From positions 1 to 33,974 of the forward strand of contig JAILHP010000053.1 of assembly GCA_024695705.1 (NCBI GenBank): DNA of 33,974 bases, written 5' to 3'. Below are positions 7,172 through 13,427 of this stretch, in pieces (positions within the stretch are counted from its first letter, which is position 1; the number at the start of each line of letters is the position of its first letter). The position numbers and the translations under genes were made by a program. The notes beneath the pieces are model-generated. The model made no database searches, was not told where the DNA came from, and saw only the letters and a list, made by a program, of their open reading frames with translations. Source of the stretch: Prevotella sp. (GTDB lineage: Bacteria; Bacteroidota; Bacteroidia; Bacteroidales; Bacteroidaceae).

Positions 7172-9661
7172 ATGAAAACATTAAGAAACATTCTGGCAGT
7201 TCTGACCATCATGATGGCCCTGCCGACCACCGCACAGACAACAATCGTAAAGGGTATGGTGATTGACTCCCTGACACAGGAGAGCGTACCATACGCCACC
7301 GTACGCGTATTCAAAAAGAACAAGACCGACAAGCCCATAGCCATGTCGCTCACCGATATGGACGGCCGCTTCAACCAGGAAGTGAAGGGCGACGGACAGT
7401 TTACGCTGACCATCAACAGCGTAGGTTACAAGACCATCAACCACAACTTCACGGCCAACGGCAGCACCCTCGACCTAGGCAACATCCTGATGAGTGAGGA
7501 GCGTTCGTCTATCGGCCCCGTAGAGGTGGTGGCCCAGAAGCCTCTGGTGAAGATGGATACTGACAAGATGACCTATAACGTGGCCGAGGACGAGGACTCA
7601 AAGACCAACACCGTGCTCGACATGCTGCGCAAGGTACCCATGGTAACCGTTGATGGACAGGATAACATCACCGTTAACGGTCAGTCGAGTTTCAAGGTCT
7701 ATGTAGATGGCAAGCCCAATGCCATGTTCTCACAGAACGCCAACATGATATTCAAGAACATGCCCGCCTCTGCCGTGAAGAGTATCGAGGTCATCACCAA
7801 CCCGGGTGCTGCCTACGATGCAGAGGGTACCGGCGGTGTACTGAACATCGTAATGAATAAGACGCCCGAGGCTCAGGCCAGCCTCAACGGATATAATGCT
7901 ACGGTACGTGCCAACGTTGGTACACGTGGCTATGGCGGCGGTGCCTTCGCCAACGGTCAGCAGGGTAAGCTGTCGTTCAGCGCCAATGCCATGTACAGCT
8001 ACAACCATCCTGGCAGCAGCGACATCACCATGGAGCGCGAGCAGCTGGGCAATGCCGCCTCGTCGATGACGATGACCAGCAGCTCAGAGAACAAGATGCC
8101 ATTTGTGATGGGTTCGCTGAACATGGGCTACGAGCTCGACTCCATGAGTTCCATGAACCTCATGTTATCCGTCACCAGCATGAACGTGAAGAGCCCCTCC
8201 ACGTCAACTACCACAATGGGAGATGGTCTTTTCAGCTACACGCAGAATAATGACACGAAGACCGGCCGCACGTCGTTCACAGGAAGCCTTGACTACCAGC
8301 GTTTCTTCAACCGTGAGCGCACCAGCTCGATGGCTATCACCTACCAGCTGAGCACTGCCCCCACTCACTCCGAGACCTGGAGCAGCTTCGACATGGCCAA
8401 CAGCCTGCAGCCAACACCCTCAACCAGCTATGACCTCACCAACCGCTATTCCGACAACCACGAACATACCATTGAACATGTCCTGCAGACCGATTTCACC
8501 ACACCGCTGTCGTCGCTCAACAAGCTGAACTTCGGTGCCAAGCTCTCTGCCCGTCTCTCTGACTCCGACGCCAAGTACTACCTGAGCGACGTCTATAACG
8601 AGGGCATGAGCATGGACTACAGCCACAACAACACCATCGGCGCCGCTTACATGGAGTACGACGGACACTATGGTGACTTCGGCCTGAAGGCAGGACTGCG
8701 CTACGAGCACACCTGGCAGAACGTGGAGTACCGTCTGGGCAACACTAGCGACTTCGACACCAACTACGGCAACCTGATTCCCTCGGCCAGCCTGTCATAT
8801 ATGCTTGCTCCTACCAGCAACCTCGGCCTGACCTACAACATGCGCATCTCACGTCCGGGCATCTCGTACCTCAACCCCTACGTTGACCGCACGAACCCCA
8901 CCGCCCTGACATACGGTAACCCTGACCTCGACGTGGAGAAGTCGCACAACATCGGACTCGTATATAATATGTTCAGCACGAAGCTCATGGTGAATGCCCG
9001 ACTGACCTACTCGTTCTGCGACAACGGCATCGAACAGTTCAGCTTCTACAAGGACAACTTGCTGAACACCACCTACGGCAACACCGCAAAGCGTAACCTC
9101 ACCAGCCTCAGCCTCTACGGCTCATGGATGCCCTTCAAGACAACCCGTCTCTTCATGAACGGAAGCCTGAGCTACAGCGACCTAAGCAGCGACCAGCTGG
9201 GACTGAGCAACAACGGCTGGCAGGGCAACCTGATGGCAGGACTGCAGCAGACGCTGCCCGCCGACTTCAAGCTGAGCCTCTTCGCCATTACCTCTACCAA
9301 GAGCTACACGCTGCAGGGCTGGTCGTCAGGCTTCAACATGCTGACCGGTTCGCTCACAAAGTCGCTGCTCAACGACAAGCTGAACATCGGTGTACAGGGC
9401 ATGCTCGGACTCTCGAAGGGTGGATGTCTGGAGATTGAGAACTTCAGCCGCGGCGCCGACTTCACCAACCACATGCTCATCCGTGTTCCAATGAGCAGCG
9501 TTACGCTGACTGTCAGCTACACCTTCGGCAACTCAAAGAAGCAGCAGAAGATGTTCCAGAGCCGCGTACAAAGTGACTACATGGAGCACCAGAGCAACGA
9601 GGAGCGCATCAACAATGCCGGCGGTGAAGGAACAGGAACCGGAACTGGAATAGGAATGTAA
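7172..9661 (+). CDS. Outer-membrane beta-barrel family protein, TonB-receptor-like
   Basis: I place the start at the ATG 7172 (MKTLRNILAVLTIMMALPTT), because the ORF-track start lies inside the promoter. The 829-residue product has a signal peptide, a carboxypeptidase-regulatory-like domain (about residues 25-110), a plug-like region (about 120-230, with SVKSIEVITNPGAAYDAEGT) and a long aromatic-rich C-terminal barrel. This is the architecture of the Bacteroidota OMP_b-brl_3 group. The last barrel strand seems to be SSVTLTVSYTFG, followed by a charged tail ending in Gly/Thr repeats. The substrate is unknown. Upstream direct repeats and the downstream LytS/LytTR pair suggest regulation by that system. 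Confidence 0.88.
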   Translation: MKTLRNILAVLTIMMALPTTAQTTIVKGMVIDSLTQESVPYATVRVFKKNKTDKPIAMSLTDMDGRFNQEVKGDGQFTLTINSVGYKTINHNFTANGSTLDLGNILMSEERSSIGPVEVVAQKPLVKMDTDKMTYNVAEDEDSKTNTVLDMLRKVPMVTVDGQDNITVNGQSSFKVYVDGKPNAMFSQNANMIFKNMPASAVKSIEVITNPGAAYDAEGTGGVLNIVMNKTPEAQASLNGYNATVRANVGTRGYGGGAFANGQQGKLSFSANAMYSYNHPGSSDITMEREQLGNAASSMTMTSSSENKMPFVMGSLNMGYELDSMSSMNLMLSVTSMNVKSPSTSTTTMGDGLFSYTQNNDTKTGRTSFTGSLDYQRFFNRERTSSMAITYQLSTAPTHSETWSSFDMANSLQPTPSTSYDLTNRYSDNHEHTIEHVLQTDFTTPLSSLNKLNFGAKLSARLSDSDAKYYLSDVYNEGMSMDYSHNNTIGAAYMEYDGHYGDFGLKAGLRYEHTWQNVEYRLGNTSDFDTNYGNLIPSASLSYMLAPTSNLGLTYNMRISRPGISYLNPYVDRTNPTALTYGNPDLDVEKSHNIGLVYNMFSTKLMVNARLTYSFCDNGIEQFSFYKDNLLNTTYGNTAKRNLTSLSLYGSWMPFKTTRLFMNGSLSYSDLSSDQLGLSNNGWQGNLMAGLQQTLPADFKLSLFAITSTKSYTLQGWSSGFNMLTGSLTKSLLNDKLNIGVQGMLGLSKGGCLEIENFSRGADFTNHMLIRVPMSSVTLTVSYTFGNSKKQQKMFQSRVQSDYMEHQSNEERINNAGGEGTGTGTGIGM
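9629..9658 (+). repeat. Five hexamers at the 3' end of the beta-barrel gene
   Basis: GGAACA, GGAACC, GGAACT, GGAATA and GGAATG run in frame just before the stop and encode the tail GTGTGTGIGM. The period is 6, unlike the heptamer arrays, so copy-number change would not shift the frame. Confidence 0.85.
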
Positions 9662-9673
9662 GAGCATTGAACA

Positions 9674-9738
9674 TTGAGCTTTGAGCTTTGAATTTTATGA
9701 TTACCTGTTATGATTATTTAACAAAGCTCAAAGCTCAA
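9674..9738. repeat. Inverted pair of heptamer arrays, 17-bp perfect stem
   Basis: TTGAGCTTTGAGCTTTG at 9674-9690 is the exact reverse complement of 9722-9738, with a 31-nt loop. Both arms are arrays of the AAGCTCA heptamer in opposite orientation. The element fills most of the 105-bp spacer and ends 16 bp before the sensor kinase -7 box. It could act as a terminator or mRNA barrier, although no T tract follows. Confidence 0.85.
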
Positions 9739-9754
9739 AGTTCTAAGAAAAAAT

Positions 9755-9763
9755 TATCTTTGC
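9755..9763 (+). promoter_or_regulatory. Putative -7 box of the sensor kinase gene
   Basis: TATCTTTGC matches the Bacteroidota -7 element. It ends only 3 nt before the ATG at 9767, so the predicted transcript would have almost no leader. No clear -33 TTTG is present; the heptamer array occupies the region. Confidence 0.6.
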
Positions 9764-9766
9764 AGC

Positions 9767-10834
9767 ATGAAAATAAGTATTACAAGACAAAGTATCATAT
9801 TCTACGGACTGCAAGTGGCAGTATGGCTGGTGTTCCTGATGGTGCCAGCCATCTCCGCTTTCATTGCCACGCATAGCTGGTCGGGCTTCTTCGACGCCTT
9901 TAGCGTCAATGCCAGGATACACTGGGTGTCGGCCGCCATCTATTTTGTCAACACCCTCATCCTTGTGCCCTGGGGCTACTATAATAACCGCCGCTGGCTG
10001 TTCTGGGGAGGCAATGCCCTCATCTTGGGCTGGATGACTTACGTTTGGTTCCTGCGTTTCGACTCCCAGACATTCATGGAGCACGTGCCAGACCAACGAT
10101 TCAGCCATTATGCGCTGAGCAGCTATTATGCCTCGGCGCTGGTTGCCATCTTCATGAGTACTGCACTGGCTGGCATCGCCCTGTTGGTACACCATGTCTA
10201 TCGTGCCCAAGCCATCAAGCGTCAGTTGAAGGAGGAGCAGCAGAAACGTACGGAGGCGGAGCTGGAGTGGCTGAAGAACCAGCTGAACCCCCACTTCCTC
10301 TTCAATACGCTCAATAACATCTCGTCGCTCGTGCAGATTGATGCAGACAAGGCTCAGGATGCCATTGCCCAGCTCAGCGACCTGCTGCGCTACGCTATGT
10401 ACGAGACACGCCACGAGACCGTTCCCCTGCAAGGTGAGATGGAGTTTATGCGTAACTACGTGGAGCTAATGAAGCTGCGCCATAACGACAAGCTCAAGGT
10501 GACCACCGAGTGGCCCGACACTCCACCCTCCACACTTCACCTTCCACCTCTACTCTTCATCTCGCTCATCGAGAATGCCTTTAAGCATGGTGTCAGCAGT
10601 AACCGCGACTCAAGGATTGACATCAGCCTGACCGCCGACAACGACCAGATTACCTTTAGCTGCAACAACACCAACTACCCCAAGGACGAGCAGAACCGCA
10701 GCGGCTCAGGCATCGGCATCGAGAACACCCGTCGTCGCCTCGACCTCATGTACCCTGGCCGCTACACCTGGGACTACGGCGTGAACGATGACGGCACCGA
10801 GTATCACTCCTGCATAACAATAAATGGTAAATAA
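9767..10834 (+). CDS. LytS-type sensor histidine kinase
   Basis: The 355-residue protein has about four transmembrane segments in residues 1-150, a short coiled linker (KRQLKEEQQKRTEAELEWLK) and the His_kinase domain motif NQLNPHFLFNTLN with the phospho-acceptor His at residue 176. The ATP-binding N box reads SLIENAFKHGVS, and the C terminus has a GSGIGIENTRRRL G box. The stretch TPPSTLHLPPLLF before the N box is encoded by a heptamer array and includes the conserved PPLLF element. The regulator gene follows after 2 bp. No dedicated ligand domain is visible, so the signal is unknown. Confidence 0.93.
   Translation: MKISITRQSIIFYGLQVAVWLVFLMVPAISAFIATHSWSGFFDAFSVNARIHWVSAAIYFVNTLILVPWGYYNNRRWLFWGGNALILGWMTYVWFLRFDSQTFMEHVPDQRFSHYALSSYYASALVAIFMSTALAGIALLVHHVYRAQAIKRQLKEEQQKRTEAELEWLKNQLNPHFLFNTLNNISSLVQIDADKAQDAIAQLSDLLRYAMYETRHETVPLQGEMEFMRNYVELMKLRHNDKLKVTTEWPDTPPSTLHLPPLLFISLIENAFKHGVSSNRDSRIDISLTADNDQITFSCNNTNYPKDEQNRSGSGIGIENTRRRLDLMYPGRYTWDYGVNDDGTEYHSCITINGK
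10521..10555 (+). repeat. Period-7 array inside the sensor kinase gene
   Basis: CTCCACC, CTCCACA, CTTCACC, TTCCACC and TCTACTC run in frame. They encode the Pro/Leu-rich approach to the ATP-binding N box. The CxCCACC-like words resemble the CACTCAC arrays in rnpA. Confidence 0.75.
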
Positions 10835-10836
10835 TA

Positions 10837-11580
10837 ATGACTTGCATCATTGTTGACGACGAGCCGCTGGCTGTCAAACTCTTGGAATCGTTCGTAGCCC
10901 GCACCCCGCAGTTAGAACTCAAGGGTGCTTATACTGACAGCGTGGAAGCCATCGCCGCCCTGCGCGAGCAGCCTGTCGATCTTATATTCCTCGACATCCA
11001 GATGCCCGACATGGACGGTTTGGAGCTGGCTCACATGTTGCCCAAGGAAACCATGATTATCTTCACCACGGCCTTCAAGGAGTACGCCTTCGACAGCTAT
11101 GAGGTCAACACCGTTGATTTCCTCCTCAAGCCAGTACGCTATAACAAATTCCTGGCGGCTGTGGAGAAGGCAGAAGCAAGAAGCCCACAGCCTATCCCTC
11201 CGCCCTTCCCCAAGGAAAGGGAGATTCCCTCCCTTAGGGAGGGGATGGGGGTGGGCTTCTTCATCCGTGTCGATGGCGAGCTGCGTCAGTTGCAGTTTAA
11301 CGATATCCTTTATGTCAGCGGCATGAAGGACTACGTTATGTTCTACCTCAGCACGCAGCCCCGTCCGCTCATCACCCACATGACCATGAAGGCCGTGGAG
11401 GATATGCTGCCTGCCGACCGTTTTATGCGCGTACATCGTTCTTATATCGTGGCGCTCGACAAAATACGCAGCATCGACCGTAACGACTGCATCTACATTG
11501 GTGAGGAGATTATCCATGTCACCGAAGCCTTCCGTCAGCCATTCCAGGATTATGTTACCCGCCACTGCGTGGCGAAATGA
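10837..11580 (+). CDS. LytTR-family response regulator
   Basis: The 247-residue regulator has an N-terminal receiver domain (VDDEP acid pocket, phospho-acceptor D53 in IFLDIQMPDMDG, Lys in LLKPVR) and a C-terminal LytTR DNA-binding domain (about 142-245, with ILYVSGMKDYV and FMRVHRSYIV). It is the partner of the kinase just upstream. The linker (about residues 115-141, PIPPPFPKEREIPSLREGMG) is encoded by a palindromic REP-like insertion. The likely target is the direct repeat upstream of the beta-barrel gene. The stop codon lies in a heptamer array that continues to xerD. Confidence 0.93.
   Translation: MTCIIVDDEPLAVKLLESFVARTPQLELKGAYTDSVEAIAALREQPVDLIFLDIQMPDMDGLELAHMLPKETMIIFTTAFKEYAFDSYEVNTVDFLLKPVRYNKFLAAVEKAEARSPQPIPPPFPKEREIPSLREGMGVGFFIRVDGELRQLQFNDILYVSGMKDYVMFYLSTQPRPLITHMTMKAVEDMLPADRFMRVHRSYIVALDKIRSIDRNDCIYIGEEIIHVTEAFRQPFQDYVTRHCVAK
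11179..11260. repeat. REP-like palindromic element inside the LytTR gene
   Basis: Perfect 10-bp outer arms (AGAAGCCCAC with GTGGGCTTCT) enclose an inner hairpin CCCTCCC-TTA-GGGAGGG at 11227-11243 and a weaker one around 11203-11221, giving a potential three-way junction. The element is translated in frame as the interdomain linker. It is G/C-strand biased and unlike the flanking gene. Proline/glycine-coding palindromes of this kind recur in Bacteroidota genomes. Confidence 0.8.
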
Positions 11581-11625
11581 AGAATGAGAAAAGCTCAAAG
11601 CTCAATGATCAATGATCAAAGCTCC
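11574..11625 (+). repeat. Period-7 array bridging the LytTR stop and xerD start
   Basis: Seven consecutive heptamers (GAAATGA, AGAATGA, GAAAAGC, TCAAAGC, TCAATGA, TCAATGA, TCAAAGC) plus TCC begin in the last codons of the regulator, include its stop codon and end exactly at the ATG at 11626. If the upstream ATG at 11584 is used, the array encodes a 14-residue N-terminal extension of XerD. Confidence 0.85.
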
Positions 11626-12522
11626 ATGGTCAAGGCCTACGTCAGGTACTTGAAGCTGCAGCGGAACATGTCGGCCAACACGCTCGATGCCTATCAGCGT
11701 GACCTCGACAAACTGCTACTTTTCCTGAACCATGAGGGCAAAGACGTTGTCACCTTGGAGCTGGCCGACCTGCAGACTTTTGCCACCTCGCTCCACGATA
11801 TCGGCATCGGACCCCGTTCGCAGTGCCGCATACTGAGCGGCGTGCGTTCGTTCTTCCGTTTCCTGCAGCTTGACGGCTGGCGCGAGGATGACCCGTCGGA
11901 ACTTTTGGAATCGCCCGTGCTGGGCGAGCACCTGCCTGAAGTGCTTTCGACGGAAGAGGTTGACAGGCTGGAGGCCAGCATCGATGTCTCGAAACCTGAA
12001 GGCCATCGCAACCGCGCCATTATCGAAGTGCTGTTCTCTTGTGGCCTGCGTGTCAGCGAATTGGTCAATCTCAAGCTTTCCAACCTTTACACCGAGGAAC
12101 AGTATGTACGCATCTTCGGCAAAGGCTCGAAGGAGCGCCTAGTGCCCATTTCCGAGAAAGCCCTTCAGGAATTGAAAGACTGGTTTGCGTGCAGGAAGCA
12201 GTTGAAAATCAAGCCCGGCGAAGAGGACTATGTGTTCCTGAACCGTCGGGGAACCCACCTGACGCGCACCATGATTCTCATCATGATCAAGCAGCAGGCC
12301 GAGGAAGCAGGCATCCAGAAAACCATCTCGCCCCATACGCTGCGCCACTCCTTTGCCACGGCACTGCTCGAGGGCGGAGCCGACCTACGCGTCATCCAGG
12401 CGCTGCTGGGACACGAGTCCATCGGCACCACCGAGATATACACCCACATTGACATGAGCACACTGCGAGAGGAAATCATCAACCATCATCCAAGAAACAT
12501 GAAAAGCAAGTCAATTCAATAA
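11626..12522 (+). CDS. xerD: Site-specific tyrosine recombinase XerD
   Basis: XerD with XerC resolves chromosome dimers at dif. From the ATG at 11626 the protein has 298 residues, the normal length. It has an N-terminal SAM-like core-binding domain (YLKLQRNMSANTLDAYQRDL) and the catalytic set: Arg in CGLRVSELVNL, Lys in FGKGSKERLVPI, HTLRHSFATALLEGG, His in LLGHESIGTTEIYTH and the Tyr nucleophile in IYTHID. The ORF track begins at 11584, but the extra residues are repeat-derived, so I prefer 11626. It is 46 bp from the LytTR gene. No dif site was identified in the window. Confidence 0.93.
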   Translation: MVKAYVRYLKLQRNMSANTLDAYQRDLDKLLLFLNHEGKDVVTLELADLQTFATSLHDIGIGPRSQCRILSGVRSFFRFLQLDGWREDDPSELLESPVLGEHLPEVLSTEEVDRLEASIDVSKPEGHRNRAIIEVLFSCGLRVSELVNLKLSNLYTEEQYVRIFGKGSKERLVPISEKALQELKDWFACRKQLKIKPGEEDYVFLNRRGTHLTRTMILIMIKQQAEEAGIQKTISPHTLRHSFATALLEGGADLRVIQALLGHESIGTTEIYTHIDMSTLREEIINHHPRNMKSKSIQ

Positions 12523-12526
12523 AAAA

Positions 12527-12543
12527 TTATTGTTTTACGATAA
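12527..12543. promoter_or_regulatory. Operator-like dyad O1 upstream of the DUF2975 promoter
   Basis: TTATTGTTTTACGATAA is a near-palindrome and is almost the reverse complement of the second site at 12603-12619 (15 of 17 positions). It lies 40 bp upstream of the -7 box. The downstream XRE-type regulator is the obvious candidate to bind it; this is inferred. Confidence 0.65.
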
Positions 12544-12559
12544 ATTAACATTGTTTTCC

Positions 12560-12591
12560 ATTGCCGTTCAAAAAAAACTATTTATCTTTGC
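12560..12591 (+). promoter_or_regulatory. Putative promoter of the DUF2975-HTH operon
   Basis: ATTG at 12560-12563, a 19-nt spacer and TATCTTTGC at 12583-12591 match the Bacteroidota promoter. It lies between two similar dyads. Confidence 0.75.
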
Positions 12592-12602
12592 ACCGAAATT
12601 AA

Positions 12603-12619
12603 TTATCGTTTAACAATAA
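12603..12619. promoter_or_regulatory. Operator-like dyad O2 at the transcription start region
   Basis: TTATCGTTTAACAATAA has half-sites TTATCGTT and AACAATAA, a dyad with one mismatch. It lies 11 nt past the -7 box, 76 bp centre to centre from O1, and 5 bp before the ATG. A protein bound here should block transcription, consistent with autorepression. Confidence 0.65.
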
Positions 12620-12624
12620 ACTAT

Positions 12625-13101
12625 ATGAAAAGGAGATTGAATGTTCTGTGTATAGTAATGCTGTCGCTGTTGTTAATACAGGTGGTTCTGTCGTTCGCGT
12701 TCAGCATAGACGACATGATCAGCGGCTTCAGCGAAGGCTATAGGGACGGTCAGACACATTCGATGGGAAAAATCGAGGCGCTGTGTGCATTTCCTATCTG
12801 CATTGCCGTGATTTGTTTGTCCGTCCATTCGTTCGTGTCGTTCGTGAAATTCATCCTGAACGTCAACCGCGACCAAGTGTTTACTTTGAAGAACGTCTCC
12901 CTGTTGCGCAGCACCGGCTGGCGGTTGCTGATTGCTATGGTACTGTGTGTTCCTATGGAACTGATACTGATGGGCACGAAGCTGGAAACCGTCTTCGATG
13001 AATACGTCGATCCTATTATCTTCAGTGTGTTCTGTCTGATTATTGCCGAGGCATTCGCCATCGGCCTGAAGTTAAAGGAAGAACAAGACCTAACCATCTG
13101 A
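12625..13101 (+). CDS. DUF2975 family membrane protein
   Basis: This 158-residue protein has about four transmembrane segments (near residues 5-23, 50-72, 92-112 and 125-148), matching the DUF2975 family, related to Bacillus YoaS. The function is unknown. In many genomes it is paired with a small YozG-like XRE regulator, as here, with a 4-bp gap. A membrane partner that tunes the regulator is a plausible but unproved model. The promoter carries two operator-like dyads. Confidence 0.88.
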   Translation: MKRRLNVLCIVMLSLLLIQVVLSFAFSIDDMISGFSEGYRDGQTHSMGKIEALCAFPICIAVICLSVHSFVSFVKFILNVNRDQVFTLKNVSLLRSTGWRLLIAMVLCVPMELILMGTKLETVFDEYVDPIIFSVFCLIIAEAFAIGLKLKEEQDLTI

Positions 13102-13105
13102 GCTT

Positions 13106-13312
13106 ATGGGACAAATCATCGTAAACGTAGATGTGATGATGGCCAAGCGAAAGATGTCATCACAGGAACTGGCCGAGCGGATAGGCATCACGCAGGCTAA
13201 CCTCTCCATACTCAAGACGGGCAAAGCCAAGGCTATCCGTTTCTCCACGCTCGAGGCTATCTGTAAGTCCCTGGACTGTCAGCCTGGTGACATATTGGAA
13301 TATAAAGAATAA
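13106..13312 (+). CDS. YozG-like XRE/Cro-family transcriptional regulator
   Basis: The 68-residue protein is a single helix-turn-helix domain; ELAERIGITQANLSILKTGK is the HTH and AIRFSTLEAICKSLDCQPGD is the conserved C-terminal half seen in YozG-like regulators. It has no effector domain. It follows the DUF2975 gene by 4 bp and is very probably the repressor acting on the paired dyads upstream of the operon. Confidence 0.92.
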   Translation: MGQIIVNVDVMMAKRKMSSQELAERIGITQANLSILKTGKAKAIRFSTLEAICKSLDCQPGDILEYKE

Positions 13313-13373
13313 AAAAAACGCAACTTTTACGTAGTTTTTCCCGTCCAATGTACGTCTAATAATAAAAAATGTG

Positions 13374-13382
13374 TAACTTTGC
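13374..13382 (+). promoter_or_regulatory. Putative -7 box of the M16 peptidase gene
   Basis: TAACTTTGC fits the Bacteroidota -7 element, 45 nt upstream of the ATG. I see no good -33 TTTG. Confidence 0.65.
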
Positions 13383-13427
13383 GCGCCATTAATATATTAA
13401 ATTTCATATTTCAAACCAAATAAAAAA

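Noticed and set aside
12841-12852. TTCGTGAAATTC in the DUF2975 gene, also in the 9-mer repeat at 46-57
   Set aside because: A 12-nt match between two places is expected by chance in a window of this size, and the gene context shows no array.
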